Origin: Vibrio ishigakensis
GTDB lineage: Bacteria; Pseudomonadota; Gammaproteobacteria; Enterobacterales; Vibrionaceae
Assembly: GCF_024347675.1 (NCBI RefSeq)
Contig: NZ_AP024881.1
Span: forward strand, 496,001-560,000
Length of the DNA stretch: 64,000 nt
Direction of reading: 5' to 3'
The notes under the pieces are model-generated. The model saw nothing but the letters and a program-made list of their open reading frames with translations. It was not told the DNA's origin and did not search any database. The position numbers and the translations under genes were made by a program. How positions within the stretch are numbered: position 1 is the first letter of the stretch; every line of letters begins with the position of its first letter. Shown here one piece after another: positions 11,049 to 21,290 of this stretch.

Positions 11049-11998
11049 TTAGAACCCTACTGCTGATAAGTGCGTTGCTATGTTCGGCCTTTGCTCGGGC
11101 AGAAGAGAACCTGCCTAGATATGACAAATACAGCGGTCTAAGCGGTAATATCTCGTCAATAGGTTCAGACTCTTTAGCTGGGATTATGACATCTTGGGCT
11201 GAGGAGTTTTCTGCTATTTACCCAAGTGTAAATGTTCAAGTGCATGCAGCGGGTAGTTCCACAGCGGTTCCTGCTTTGACAGAGGGTACTGCTCAGTTCG
11301 GCCCTATGAGCCGAGAGATGCAACCAAGTGAAATTGCTGCGTTTGAAAAAGAATACGGGTATGAGCCTACTGCATTAGTGGTTGCTTTAGATGCCCTAGG
11401 TATCTTCGTTCATCAAGATAACCCTATTCAAGGTCTAAATTTTGTGCAGTTGGATGCCATCTTCTCTGCCACCCATTTTTGTGGTTCTGAGCAGAACATT
11501 CAGAACTGGAGCGAGCTTGGGGTCACTCAGCCATGGGGAAGACTGAAGATACAAAAGTTTGGGCGCAACTCAGTGTCAGGTACTCATGGTGTATTTAAAA
11601 GCAAGGTTCTATGTGGCGGTGACTTTAGCAACTCAGTAAATGAGATGTTGGGTGCTTCTTCAGTTGTACAGGCAGTGGCATCGACGCCCTCGACAATCGG
11701 CTATTCGGGTGTGGTCTCAGGTGTGGTAGGTGCGCGACTGGTGGCGCTAGATGACTACGGTGAGGACTATAAACTCCCAACTCGAGGCAATATTATCAGC
11801 GGTAAGTACCCTTTGAGTCGAAAGCTCTATCTGTACGTGAACAAGCCGCCGAATCGTTCTCTATCACGACGTGAAAGAGAGTTTATCCGCTTTATCTATT
11901 CTCGAGAGGGGCAAGAAGCGGTGAGTCGCAGTGGCTACATATCAGTTTCCACTCAGCTTGCAAAACAAGAACTCGCGAAAGTCGGCCTCAAACTATAA
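11045..11998 (+). CDS. PstS-like phosphate ABC transporter binding protein
   Basis: A 317-aa periplasmic protein. The signal peptide MIRTLLLISALLCSAFARA requires the TTG start at 11045, which overlaps the phoR stop by 4 bp and implies translational coupling. The SGNISSIGSDSL, AAGSSTAVPALTEG and FGRNSVSGTHGVF segments match PstS loops that bind phosphate. It is encoded with phoBR and away from pstCAB (15.9-20.6 kb), so it is either the binding partner of that importer or a sensor component. The polarity with phoR means it is made in a fixed ratio to the kinase. Vibrios usually have a second pstS elsewhere. Confidence 0.88.
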   Translation: MIRTLLLISALLCSAFARAEENLPRYDKYSGLSGNISSIGSDSLAGIMTSWAEEFSAIYPSVNVQVHAAGSSTAVPALTEGTAQFGPMSREMQPSEIAAFEKEYGYEPTALVVALDALGIFVHQDNPIQGLNFVQLDAIFSATHFCGSEQNIQNWSELGVTQPWGRLKIQKFGRNSVSGTHGVFKSKVLCGGDFSNSVNEMLGASSVVQAVASTPSTIGYSGVVSGVVGARLVALDDYGEDYKLPTRGNIISGKYPLSRKLYLYVNKPPNRSLSRREREFIRFIYSREGQEAVSRSGYISVSTQLAKQELAKVGLKL

Positions 11999-12001
11999 AA
12001 C

Positions 12002-12026
12002 AAAAGGCAGCCAGGCTGCCTTTTTG
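12002..12026. terminator. Bidirectional terminator between the PstS-like gene and ppx
   Basis: AAAAGGCAGCCAGGCTGCCTTTTTG is a GC-rich stem flanked by As and Ts. It serves the phoBR operon on the plus strand and ppk-ppx on the minus strand. Confidence 0.88.
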
Positions 12027-13559
12027 CTAGTCGCTGTATTCCATTAGGTGTTCAAAATTGAACTCTAGTGGCCACTCCACTGAGCCCCAGTAGTTTCGCT
12101 CTTGATCAAGGTCGGTGATCAGTAGACGGTTTTGTTCAAGCTGCTCTAGGTCTTTGTGTTTTAACTTCCATCCACTGTCGGTGATACATAGCTTCCAAAG
12201 CCCTGGATCTGAGTCATTTCTGGAGACATTGAGTGTAACCGAGAGTCGCAGAATCTTTATCAGGTTTAAGACCTGCTCTTCGGTGTAGAGGCTAAAGTCA
12301 GGCAACTCAGCTAGCTTTAATGTCTTGCGATGGAATCTGGCTAAGGTGGCGATCAGTTTCTTCTGCTCACTGTTGAATCCAGGCATATTGGTATTTTGTA
12401 GCAGGTAAAAGCTGTGCCTGTGGTAGCCAGTGTAGTTAATACTCAGCCCGACCTCATGCAGCAGAGCTGCCCAATTTAGCAATTTTGTCACTTCACTGTT
12501 TTTACCGAGCTTGAGCTCTTTGCCTATTTGCTTGATAAAGTGAGAGGAAAACAGCTTAACGCGATTTGCCTGTTCAACATCAATATGGTGACGAGCGGCT
12601 AGGTTTTCTGCTGTACGCATACGGATATCTGAATGGGCGAAGCGTGATTCAACCTCATACATTACCCCTTCGCGCAGTGCGCTTGGAGAGAAGTGAAGCT
12701 CCTTGATATTTAATCCGCTCATGATTGCTTGCAAGATAGCGACGCCAGGAGCAAGCACGGATAGGCGCTGTTCAAGAATGCCCTTGATGGCGATCTTATC
12801 GACCTTCTTAAACTCCATCAAATGCTGGACTAATTTCTTCAGACGCTTTTGAGTGATGATGCCATCCTCATAGCCTAATGCCAGCATACACAAATGGATC
12901 GCTTTCACAGTGCCGGAAGAACCTAGAGCCAGTTCCCAACCATGGGCCTGATATTGCTTTGTAAGGGACTCAAGCTCAGAGCGTGCCGCTAGATAGGCCT
13001 TGGTGAAGTTCTTGTTGCTAAGCTTGTCGTCACTAAAATAACGCTTGGCATAGCTGACACAGCCCATTTGCTTGCTGTTCACCAGCTTAGGCTCGAATCC
13101 AGTGCCTATGATCATCTCGGTACTACCACCACCGATATCGATAACAAGCTTGGTTTTCGAGACAGGTTGAGTGTGAGCAACGCCTGTATAGATCAGACGT
13201 GCCTCTTCCTCCCCAGGGATGATTTCAATGGGGTAGGGAAGAACATTTCGAGCGCGCTCTAGAAAGATTCGAGCGTTCTTAGCCACCCTTAATGTATGGG
13301 TCGCTACGATACGCACGTTTTCAGCATCGATCCCCTCTAGGCGCTCAGCAAACATCTGCAAACAGTCTAAACCACGCTGCATGGCGGCATTGTTGAGATT
13401 GTTTTGTGAATCAAGCCCACTCGCGAGTTTGACCCTCTGCTTATGACGACTCACGATCTGCAAATCCTGACCGACAACCTTAGCTACTACCATGTGGAAG
13501 CTGTTAGAGCCAAGGTCGATAGCCGCAATGTTTTTCTCTCCAGGCTGATCAGTTTGCAT
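12027..13559 (-). CDS. ppx: Exopolyphosphatase Ppx
   Basis: About 510 aa, of the Ppx/GppA type. The ASKHA-fold signatures are [17 protein letters not shown] near the start, [11 protein letters not shown] near 120 and [12 protein letters not shown] near 145. The C-terminal HD-like helical domain ([20 protein letters not shown]) marks the long Ppx form. It hydrolyses inorganic polyphosphate from the chain end. I use the ATG at 13559, which gives an N-terminus like E. coli Ppx; a GTG at 13589 would add ten residues. Either start overlaps the end of ppk, so the genes are coupled. Synthesis and breakdown of polyP thus share one Pho-regulated promoter. Confidence 0.93.
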   Translation of the reverse strand: MQTDQPGEKNIAAIDLGSNSFHMVVAKVVGQDLQIVSRHKQRVKLASGLDSQNNLNNAAMQRGLDCLQMFAERLEGIDAENVRIVATHTLRVAKNARIFLERARNVLPYPIEIIPGEEEARLIYTGVAHTQPVSKTKLVIDIGGGSTEMIIGTGFEPKLVNSKQMGCVSYAKRYFSDDKLSNKNFTKAYLAARSELESLTKQYQAHGWELALGSSGTVKAIHLCMLALGYEDGIITQKRLKKLVQHLMEFKKVDKIAIKGILEQRLSVLAPGVAILQAIMSGLNIKELHFSPSALREGVMYEVESRFAHSDIRMRTAENLAARHHIDVEQANRVKLFSSHFIKQIGKELKLGKNSEVTKLLNWAALLHEVGLSINYTGYHRHSFYLLQNTNMPGFNSEQKKLIATLARFHRKTLKLAELPDFSLYTEEQVLNLIKILRLSVTLNVSRNDSDPGLWKLCITDSGWKLKHKDLEQLEQNRLLITDLDQERNYWGSVEWPLEFNFEHLMEYSD

Positions 13560-15657
13560 GTTTTGGGGATGCTTGAGTTCGTTGTTCACTCAACTTTCTC
13601 GCTTTTTTCTCTGTCTGCTTGATGTAGTCATAGGTGGCGATTTGAGAGCGAACTTTACGGCGATTACCTCGCGAAACGTATCTGTTCGACATCTCCTTAT
13701 CTATCCATCTCGCTTTAACTGTATCAGTAAACTGTAGCTCTATGATTTCGATAACGCGCTTTTTCAAGCGTGGGTCGTTGATAGGAGAGGCGACCTCGAT
13801 GCGGTGTTCAATATTTCGAGTCATCCAATCTGCCGACGAGATAAACACATTAGGATCGCCATTGTTTTCAGTAATTAGGACTCTTGGATGTTCGAGGAAG
13901 CGATCCACTACACTGATGATCTTTATGTTTTCACTTATGCCTTTTACACCAGGAACCAAGGAGCACATTCCTCGGATGATCATGCGAATATGAACGCCAG
14001 CATTGTTGGCTTGATACAGTTTATTGATAAGCCCCTTGTCCACTAGATTGTTTACCTTGAGAGTAATTCCAGACTTCAGACCTGCTTGTGCATTCTCGAT
14101 TTCAGTATCAATCAAGCGATAGAGACGCTTGCGAGAGTTGCGAGGAGAGACAATAAGCTGGTGGAAGTTTACAGGACGATAAGGGTTTTCAATGTACCCA
14201 AACACGCTTCGAACCTCATCGGTGATCTCTGGTTTAGCGGTTAGAAGCGAGAAGTCGGTATAGATACGTGCATTTTTTTCATGAAAGTTGCCGGTTCCGA
14301 TATGAGCATAACGAACTACTTCATCATTCTCACGACGGCTGATAAGTAGCAGTTTTGCATGGATCTTCAGACCCGGTGCGCCAAATATAACGTGAACGCC
14401 TGCATCGGTTAATCGTTTGGACCATGAAATATTTGCTTCTTCATCGAAGCGTGCTTGAAGCTCAACGACTACGGTTACGTTCTTACCGTTATTTACCGCA
14501 TCGATAAGAGAGTTCATCAATTTAGAGTCTTTCGCTACTCGATAGATGTTGATCTTTATGCTGATGACCTTGGGATCAAACGATGCCTGACGCACCAACT
14601 CTGAGACATGATCAAAGGTGTGATACGGGTAGTAGAGCAGGATATCTTCAGCTCGGATAGCATCGAAGCTGTTGTCGTAGTTCTCGAATGCGGCCGATTT
14701 TATCGGTGGAAGGGGCTTATTCTCTAAATACTCTCGACCGACATTTGGGAAGGCAATGAAGTCTTTGAAGTTATGGTAGCGACCACCAGGGATCAAGCTG
14801 TCATAGTTAGAGATAGCCAGCTTTCCACACAGGAAGTCCAGCATCTCTTTCGGCATTTCACGCTCATAGACAAAACGCACCGGCATAGCGGAGAGACGCT
14901 GACTTAGACCATCTGACATCTGCTCCAGTAGGCTATGCTCCACCTCATGGCTCAGGTCATATTCAGCATCACGGGTCATCTTCATTGAGTAGCAATTGAT
15001 CTCATCGAACTCGAAAAAGCCACGGAAGATGTCTTCAAGGCAATGTCGGATAACATTATCCAACAATATGATGGTCTTACGGCGCTTGCCTTTTTGTTCT
15101 GGAACCATCACGAATCGGGGTAGATGGTCGGTCGGGATCTCGATCAGTACGTACTGAGGTTGCTCATCTTTGATCAACTCTACGCTCAAATAGGCATATT
15201 CATCTTTTAGAAAATCGAGAACATTGATATCTTCATGCATCACGATCGGAGTGATATGTGGAAGCACCTCTTTTCTAAAGAATTTTTTAAGCCATGCTTG
15301 CTGAGTTTCATTGATTTGCGTTTCGTTGACGAGGAAAATACGTCGTCTTGCCATCTCTAGAAGCAGTTCGTTGTAGAGTTCATCGAAGCGCTGATTGAGT
15401 TTGATGGCCTTGCTCTGCATCTTGCTGAGTAGGTGTTTGGAGTTGTCGTTACGTCCCTGTTCTTGTTTGATAAGAATTCGACGTTTTACATCGGCGAACC
15501 GAACCTTATAAAACTCATCCAAGTTATTAGAGAAAATACCTAGAAAGCGGATTCTTTCGATCAAGGGTACGGACTTATCGGCCGCTTCTTGGAGCACTCG
15601 TTCATTAAAAGAAAGCCAGCTAAGTTCTTTTTCTACATACAGTTTTTCAGTGCTCAT
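13549..15657 (-). CDS. ppk1: Polyphosphate kinase Ppk1
   Basis: A 702-aa Ppk1 (E. coli 688 aa). The N-terminal helical domain begins [16 protein letters not shown]. The head domain follows, then two phospholipase-D-like catalytic domains. The phospho-His is most likely H433 in GLKIHAK, followed by the conserved [20 protein letters not shown] stretch. It reversibly makes polyphosphate from ATP. It is the first gene of a ppk-ppx operon driven by the Pho-box promoter at 15713-15746. Confidence 0.97.
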   Translation of the reverse strand: MSTEKLYVEKELSWLSFNERVLQEAADKSVPLIERIRFLGIFSNNLDEFYKVRFADVKRRILIKQEQGRNDNSKHLLSKMQSKAIKLNQRFDELYNELLLEMARRRIFLVNETQINETQQAWLKKFFRKEVLPHITPIVMHEDINVLDFLKDEYAYLSVELIKDEQPQYVLIEIPTDHLPRFVMVPEQKGKRRKTIILLDNVIRHCLEDIFRGFFEFDEINCYSMKMTRDAEYDLSHEVEHSLLEQMSDGLSQRLSAMPVRFVYEREMPKEMLDFLCGKLAISNYDSLIPGGRYHNFKDFIAFPNVGREYLENKPLPPIKSAAFENYDNSFDAIRAEDILLYYPYHTFDHVSELVRQASFDPKVISIKINIYRVAKDSKLMNSLIDAVNNGKNVTVVVELQARFDEEANISWSKRLTDAGVHVIFGAPGLKIHAKLLLISRRENDEVVRYAHIGTGNFHEKNARIYTDFSLLTAKPEITDEVRSVFGYIENPYRPVNFHQLIVSPRNSRKRLYRLIDTEIENAQAGLKSGITLKVNNLVDKGLINKLYQANNAGVHIRMIIRGMCSLVPGVKGISENIKIISVVDRFLEHPRVLITENNGDPNVFISSADWMTRNIEHRIEVASPINDPRLKKRVIEIIELQFTDTVKARWIDKEMSNRYVSRGNRRKVRSQIATYDYIKQTEKKARKLSEQRTQASPKHAN

Positions 15658-15712
15658 CTTGTCTACCGTTTTCTAGTTGCTAAGCAAGTCTAGTGCTAAA
15701 ATTGGGTGGCGA

Positions 15713-15746
15713 ATTGTATTGCGTTAAGATGTCACTCCAATGACAA
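15713..15746 (-). promoter_or_regulatory. Pho box and -10 of ppk-ppx
   Basis: On the minus strand, TTGTCATTGGAGTGACAT (15746 to 15729) is two PhoB half-sites at 11-bp period. TACAAT (15718 to 15713) lies exactly 10 bp further, as for the phoB and pst promoters. It predicts PhoB activation of polyphosphate metabolism. Confidence 0.72.
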
Positions 15747-15822
15747 TGTATGGATGCTTTGTTACAGAATGCTAATTGTTTCAATGGTTTATTAGTGGTT
15801 TTGCATATCAATAATTTGCCAG

Positions 15823-15856
15823 TTGTCATTTAGGTGTCAAACGCCTCTGTTAGGCT
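15823..15856 (+). promoter_or_regulatory. Pho box and -10 of pstCAB-phoU
   Basis: TTGTCATTTAGGTGTCAA at 15823-15840 is the best Pho-box match in the window: TTGTCAT and GTGTCAA at 11-bp period. TAGGCT at 15851-15856 sits 10 bp downstream as a weak -10. Transcription should start near 15863, so pstC cannot begin at the upstream TTG at 15823. Confidence 0.78.
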
Positions 15857-15900
15857 CGTTCGGTTCAGATAAAAACAATTTCAACAATAAGGCCCCTCAA

Positions 15901-18081
15901 TTGCTACAAGAGACCAATAGAGTCCGACTACTCAAAGATAAAGCGATAACTGCAGTGGTTAAAGCCAGTGGCTTGGGTCTATTGGTTGGATTGCTTGGGA
16001 TCTTTTTCTACTTTATCTCAGAAACCTTGCCGATTTTTAGTACTCCATCGCATAACTCTATTCAGGTGACCTTGCCTGTGAGCAGCGATGATATTGCTGA
16101 TGCCAGTATAGACAGCACAGGTGAAAACCTAGTACTCGTGACCAAGCGTGGGGCTATCCAGTATTTCACCATTAAACAGGGCAGCCTCAACCTTATCAAT
16201 CGTGCTCGACTCAATCGTGAACCTGTGGCTATCGCTAAGTCGGGTCTTCGCTCTTGGATTGCAACTATAGATAAGCACGGTGCGCTGGAAGTGGTGATGC
16301 CGGAGTTTATCGTTTCTCACTCTCAAACCGGCAAGAACTACACGCCTAATCTAAGGGTTGAGAGTACTCTTTCTAAGTTAAGCTTTGCTGACAATGGTTT
16401 TGTTACACGAAACTTTGTGTTCGCTAAACAGAGTGAACAATCAGTCTTTGTTCGCACCGATGATAGCAGGGTAGAGGTGCTCAGTTACTGGCTTGATAGT
16501 GCAGGACTGCCACAACATAAGATCCAAACCGTCGCCAAGGATTTTCGAAACATTCACCATGCACAGGTATCCAGCGATGGTCGCTTCTTGATTGTGCTGG
16601 ATGACAAACAGTTACACCTGTTCAGCCGCGCCCGTATGGACTCCAATTTCGAAGAGAAGAATTACTCAGGTAATCTGTCAGCTAAACATCTTTCTAAGTC
16701 CTTTATGCTGCTTAGTGGTGAGCGCGGAGCCGTTACCTATAACTCGGACAATCAGGTTGAACTGTGGTTTATGGTGGTAAATGACGGACGTCGTTTAACC
16801 AATACTCAGAAATTTCAGTTGGATTCACCGCCTAGGCACCTAATACCGCAGCATACCTCAAAGGGGTTTTGGACGGTTGAAGACAACGGCACCCATACCT
16901 TGTTTTATTCCACTCGCGAAGAGCCTGTATTGCAGTTTAAGTCTGCCTTTGGTGGTGTCGCGATAAGCGTACTGTCTGAGAACGATGAATACTTGATGAG
17001 TATCTCCGGCAATAAGGCTGTAATCACTCATGTGGAAACACCGCATCAGCAGGTATCATTAAAAGGCCTGACCCAGAAGATCCAGTATGAAGGGTATGCC
17101 GAGCCAGACTATGTATGGCAAACCTCAGCCGCTACAGAGGATGTGGAGCCTAAATTTAGTTTGACGCCTTTGGTGTTTGGCACATTGAAAGCCGCCACCT
17201 ATGCCATGCTCTTTTCTATTCCAATTGCGGTGTTTGGTGCAGTTTATACCGCCTTTTTTATGTCCGCACGAATGAGAGGCTTGATTAAGCCGACCATAGA
17301 ATTGATGGAGGCATTACCGACTTTAGTCATCGGTTTCGTAGCGGCGATTTGGTTAGCTCCATTTATGGAGAAGAATCTGTTTGGCTTCTTCCTCTGTTTA
17401 TTAGCCTTACCTATGGTGGCACTGCTTAGTGGTGGGCTCTGGTCTGCCATTCCTAGAAGCTATACCAGAAAGGTTCCACGTGGATTACACCTGCTGTCGT
17501 TGTTGCCTATTCTTTTGGTAGTGGTGTGGGGAGTATTCCAGACAGCACCTTACCTAGAAAAGATCTGGTTTAATGACGGGCTGATTATTTATCTTGCGGA
17601 TCATGGTTGGGATTATCAGCAGAGAAACTCTCTGATCGTGGGAATGGCGATGGGCTTTGCGGTAATTCCGACTATTTTCACCATAGCTGAAGACGCCATA
17701 TTTTCTGTTCCTAAACACCTCTCGGAAGGGTCTCTCGCTCTCGGCGCGACTGAATGGCAGACCCTAACTCGTGTAGTTCTTCTTACCGCAAGTCCAGGTA
17801 TCATCTCTGCGATCATGCTAGGTATGGGACGCGCGGTAGGTGAGACTATGATAGTGCTTACTGTGACCGGCAATACTCCATTAACCGATTGGAATGTATT
17901 TGAAGGCCTGCGCTCTTTAACCGCTACCATAGCCACAGAACTACCTGAGTCTAAAGTGGGAAGCTCTCACTATCGCTTGTTGTTCCTTTCGGCTCTGGTT
18001 CTTTTCCTATTCACCTTTATCGTAAACAGCGTGGCAGAGAGTGTTCGTCAGCGCTTGCGCGATAAGTATCGTTCTCTGTAA
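15901..18081 (+). CDS. pstC: Phosphate ABC transporter permease PstC, long form
   Basis: About 726 aa, over twice E. coli PstC (319 aa). One membrane helix at about residues 22-46 precedes a predicted soluble region of about 370 residues (TIDKHGALEVV, SSDGRFLIVLDD and similar strand-rich segments, possibly propeller-like). The permease domain follows, with several helices and the EAA-type loop SEGSLALGATEWQTLTRVVL. I start it at TTG 15901 with AAGG eight bases upstream, because the Pho box covers the earlier TTG. First gene of pstC-pstA-pstB-phoU. Long PstC forms are known in Vibrio and Pseudomonas; the extra domain's role is not known to me. Confidence 0.9.
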   Translation: MLQETNRVRLLKDKAITAVVKASGLGLLVGLLGIFFYFISETLPIFSTPSHNSIQVTLPVSSDDIADASIDSTGENLVLVTKRGAIQYFTIKQGSLNLINRARLNREPVAIAKSGLRSWIATIDKHGALEVVMPEFIVSHSQTGKNYTPNLRVESTLSKLSFADNGFVTRNFVFAKQSEQSVFVRTDDSRVEVLSYWLDSAGLPQHKIQTVAKDFRNIHHAQVSSDGRFLIVLDDKQLHLFSRARMDSNFEEKNYSGNLSAKHLSKSFMLLSGERGAVTYNSDNQVELWFMVVNDGRRLTNTQKFQLDSPPRHLIPQHTSKGFWTVEDNGTHTLFYSTREEPVLQFKSAFGGVAISVLSENDEYLMSISGNKAVITHVETPHQQVSLKGLTQKIQYEGYAEPDYVWQTSAATEDVEPKFSLTPLVFGTLKAATYAMLFSIPIAVFGAVYTAFFMSARMRGLIKPTIELMEALPTLVIGFVAAIWLAPFMEKNLFGFFLCLLALPMVALLSGGLWSAIPRSYTRKVPRGLHLLSLLPILLVVVWGVFQTAPYLEKIWFNDGLIIYLADHGWDYQQRNSLIVGMAMGFAVIPTIFTIAEDAIFSVPKHLSEGSLALGATEWQTLTRVVLLTASPGIISAIMLGMGRAVGETMIVLTVTGNTPLTDWNVFEGLRSLTATIATELPESKVGSSHYRLLFLSALVLFLFTFIVNSVAESVRQRLRDKYRSL

Positions 18082-18090
18082 GGGTTAGCT

Positions 18091-19767
18091 GTGATTAAGT
18101 GGATTCAATCAGGGAAACCCTGGATATGGCTAACCTCTTTGGCGGTAACGACCAGTATCTTGTTGGTGCTGGGGATACTGCTGTTTATTGGTTGGAATGG
18201 CCTTAACCATTTTTGGACCCAGCCCGTCTATCAATGGCAGAACCAGCAAGGTAGAACTTTAGTTGGCGAGATATTCCAAAGGCAGCAGATAGACTGGGAA
18301 CAGCTCTCTGCTGAGCAACAATCTCAAGTACCGATGGAACTCCGCAGTGAGTTAGAGTCACAGCGAGTACCGACTATTGAGCGCCTGATTATCAAGGTTG
18401 CCAATCGAGATGTGTATGGACACGACTTTATCTCTACCTACACCTATTTGTGGCCGGAACCAGAGCAACCTGAAGATATTCTAGTTTTAGATAGGGTTAA
18501 GTCTGGGCAGTTTATTGGTAGAGCCATAGCTTTGACACAAGAAGGTCAGCGTCATACCGACGATTTGCCTGATCGCATCAAGCAAGCGGTCGATGATGCC
18601 AATGAGATACGAGCTGAGATCAACTCTATAGTAAACGACAAGGTTGAGCCCCTTTCATGGCAGCTTCAGAGTAATCGTGAGCAGATCACGGCTCTTATCC
18701 AAAGCGGTGAACAGCAGGGCAGGCTTAAGATCCTCACTGACCGCAGACAGCAGTTAAACGATAGCCGAAATGAAGCCGAAGCTCGGGTAGAGCAACTGCA
18801 GGAAATCCTGAGTCGTCAGAGTGTATGGATGCGAGATATGCATGGCCATTCTCACCTGATTAAGATGAATCAGATCTTGGATGCGTGGTATCCAAATGCG
18901 ATGAGTACCGGTGACAAGCTTAAGCATTGGTTCTCCTCTCTGTGGAACTTTATTGTCGATGATCCGAGAGAGTCCAACTCTGAGGGAGGGGTATTTCCAG
19001 CTATTTTTGGTACGGTACTCTTGGTGTTATTGATGTCGGTAGCGGTAATGCCATTGGGTGTATTGGCTGGGGTCTATTTACATGAGTATGCGCAGAATAA
19101 CTGGTTGACTCGTTTGGTTCGGATTACGGTGAATAACCTCGCTGGTGTACCCTCCATTGTATACGGTGTATTTGGTCTGGGTTTCTTTGTGTACAGTGTG
19201 GGTGGCACCATAGATGAGCTGTTCTATTCCGATGCTCTGCCTGCGCCAACCTTTGGCACGCCTGGCTTGCTCTGGGCATCCCTCACACTAGCTATGTTGA
19301 CTTTGCCGGTGGTTATCGTGACCATTGAAGACGGTTTATCACGTATTCCACAATCGGTAAGGCATGGTTCTTTTGCGCTAGGGGCAACTAAATCTGAAAC
19401 CTTGCTTCGGGTTGTTTTACCTATGGCTATGCCAGCGGTACTAACTGCATTGATACTCGCGGTCGCGCGCGCTGCTGGTGAGGTGGCACCACTGATGCTG
19501 GTGGGCGTAGTAAAACTGGCCCCGAGCTTGCCAATCGATGGTCAGTTCCCATATATCCATCTTGAACGTAAATTCATGCATCTAGGCTTTCATATCTATG
19601 ATGTGGGTTTCCAGACCTCGAATCTAGAGGCAGCCAAGTCATTGGTTTATGCAACCTCTATGCTTTTAGTCACGGTAATAATAGGATTAAACTTGATCGC
19701 AATACGTATTCGTAATTCGCTACGCGAAAGCTTCCGCAACCTAGGATTTGATGAGCATGTTTTCTGA
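18091..19767 (+). CDS. pstA: Phosphate ABC transporter permease PstA, long form
   Basis: 558 aa against about 296 in E. coli. After an N-terminal helix (residues 11-35) there is an extra region of about 240 residues, including a charged coiled-coil-like part ([17 protein letters not shown], through [17 protein letters not shown]). The permease core follows, with the EAA loop [23 protein letters not shown]. It starts at GTG with AAGG seven bases upstream. It pairs with PstC as the channel. Both permeases carry an inserted domain after the first helix, so the two insertions may contact each other outside the membrane (inference). Confidence 0.92.
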   Translation: MIKWIQSGKPWIWLTSLAVTTSILLVLGILLFIGWNGLNHFWTQPVYQWQNQQGRTLVGEIFQRQQIDWEQLSAEQQSQVPMELRSELESQRVPTIERLIIKVANRDVYGHDFISTYTYLWPEPEQPEDILVLDRVKSGQFIGRAIALTQEGQRHTDDLPDRIKQAVDDANEIRAEINSIVNDKVEPLSWQLQSNREQITALIQSGEQQGRLKILTDRRQQLNDSRNEAEARVEQLQEILSRQSVWMRDMHGHSHLIKMNQILDAWYPNAMSTGDKLKHWFSSLWNFIVDDPRESNSEGGVFPAIFGTVLLVLLMSVAVMPLGVLAGVYLHEYAQNNWLTRLVRITVNNLAGVPSIVYGVFGLGFFVYSVGGTIDELFYSDALPAPTFGTPGLLWASLTLAMLTLPVVIVTIEDGLSRIPQSVRHGSFALGATKSETLLRVVLPMAMPAVLTALILAVARAAGEVAPLMLVGVVKLAPSLPIDGQFPYIHLERKFMHLGFHIYDVGFQTSNLEAAKSLVYATSMLLVTVIIGLNLIAIRIRNSLRESFRNLGFDEHVF

Positions 19768-20575
19768 TACCTCTTCTTTTAAGCTGTTGAAACCGCTGGA
19801 TGTTAAAAATCTAGCCGCAGATAAAACGGCTATCGAGATAGACAAGCTCAACCTCTATTACGGGCAGAAGCAGGCGTTGCACGATATCTCTATGCGTATC
19901 CCTAAGGGCAAGGTAACGGCCTTTATTGGTCCTTCTGGCTGTGGTAAATCCACCATTATGCGCTCGATTAATCGTATGAATGACCTTATTGAAGGATGCA
20001 AGATCACCGGTAATATCCGACTGCACGGTCACGACGTGTATGCTCCTGAGGTCGATGTATCAGCACTTCGTCGCAGGGTAGGTATGGTATTTCAAAAGCC
20101 TAATCCATTTCCGAAAACCGTGTATGAGAACGTGATCTATGGACTGCGTTTACAGGGAGTCAAGAATAGCCGTGTGCTGGATGATTGTTGTGAACGTTCC
20201 CTTCGTGGCGCAGGTCTGTGGGATGAAGTGAAGAATCGTCTGCATGAGAGCGCATTTAGTTTGTCGGCAGGGCAGCAGCAACGCCTTGTGGTGGCAAGGG
20301 CGATAGCCATTGAGCCTGAGGTGCTTCTTCTAGATGAGCCGACCTCGACGCTGGATCCTATCTCGACTCTTACCATAGAAGAGCTTATCAACGAGCTGAA
20401 GACTCGCTATACGGTTGTGATAGTTACTCACAACATGCAACAAGCAGCGCGTGTTAGTGACTATACCGCATTCGTGCACATGGGTAAGATCGTAGAATAT
20501 AGAGATACCGACTCTATGTTCACATCACCTAAAATGAAACAGACTGAAGATTATATTACTGGTCGAATCGGCTAG
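19751..20575 (+). CDS. pstB: Phosphate ABC transporter ATPase PstB
   Basis: About 274 aa. Walker A is GPSGCGKST, the Q-loop lies in [16 protein letters not shown], the signature is LSAGQQQRL, Walker B is [13 protein letters not shown] and the switch His is in VTHNMQQ. The signature LSAGQ and the TSTLD after Walker B differ slightly from the usual LSGGQ and TSALD but keep the key residues. It energises phosphate uptake through PstC/PstA. The start overlaps the pstA end; ATG 19751 or 19757 are both possible. Confidence 0.95.
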   Translation: MSMFSDTSSFKLLKPLDVKNLAADKTAIEIDKLNLYYGQKQALHDISMRIPKGKVTAFIGPSGCGKSTIMRSINRMNDLIEGCKITGNIRLHGHDVYAPEVDVSALRRRVGMVFQKPNPFPKTVYENVIYGLRLQGVKNSRVLDDCCERSLRGAGLWDEVKNRLHESAFSLSAGQQQRLVVARAIAIEPEVLLLDEPTSTLDPISTLTIEELINELKTRYTVVIVTHNMQQAARVSDYTAFVHMGKIVEYRDTDSMFTSPKMKQTEDYITGRIG

Positions 20576-20591
20576 GGAGCAGACTAAATTG

Positions 20592-21290
20592 ATGCACACA
20601 GGTCGCCACATATCGGGGCAGTATAACGTTGAACTTGAGGCTATTCGAAGCCATGTACTTACCATGGGCGGCTTGGTTGAACAACAGCTCGCCTTTGCAC
20701 TGCGCTCGCTGGTTAGGCAAGACTATGAATTGGCGAAGAAGGTAGTTGCAGAAGACCACAACGTGAACGCGATGGAAGTGGCCATCGATGAGGCTTGCAC
20801 ACGCATCATTGCAAGGCGTCAGCCAACCGCAGGTGACTTGCGTTTGGTGATGTCCATCATCAAGACCATTGCAGAGCTTGAGCGTATCGGTGATGTGGCC
20901 TCGCGTCTTGCTAAGACCTCTCTCGAGCACAAAAACGTAGACCCAAGATATCAAACTTCTCTCGAGCCACTTTGTCGCTTAGCTATCGATATGCTTCATC
21001 AGGTTTTAGATGCGTTCGCGCGTATGGATCTGCAATCGGCAGCCAATGTATATGAGATGGATGAGAAGGTGGATAAAGAGTATCAATCCATCATCAAACA
21101 GCTAACACAGTTTATGACCGATGAGGTGCAATCCATACCGGCCATCTTAGAAGTGATGTGGTCAGCCAGAGCCATCGAGCGTGTGGGCGACCGTTGTCAG
21201 AATATCTGTGAATACATTATCTATGCGGTGAAGGGTAAAGACGTTCGCCATAGAGATGAAGAAGAGATCTACAAATACAGGGCTAGCTAA
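20592..21290 (+). CDS. phoU: Phosphate signalling protein PhoU
   Basis: About 232 aa, made of two three-helix bundles. Each half has the metal-binding repeat: DEACTRIIARRQPTAGDLRLVMSIIKTIAELERIGD in the first and a matching ARAIERVGDRCQNICEYIIY in the second. It links Pst transport state to PhoR and keeps PhoB off when phosphate is plentiful (known for E. coli). It is last in the pst operon, 16 bp after pstB. A TTG one codon earlier has better Shine-Dalgarno spacing and may be the true start. The 3' end overlaps that of cutC by 8 bp. Confidence 0.95.
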   Translation: MHTGRHISGQYNVELEAIRSHVLTMGGLVEQQLAFALRSLVRQDYELAKKVVAEDHNVNAMEVAIDEACTRIIARRQPTAGDLRLVMSIIKTIAELERIGDVASRLAKTSLEHKNVDPRYQTSLEPLCRLAIDMLHQVLDAFARMDLQSAANVYEMDEKVDKEYQSIIKQLTQFMTDEVQSIPAILEVMWSARAIERVGDRCQNICEYIIYAVKGKDVRHRDEEEIYKYRAS

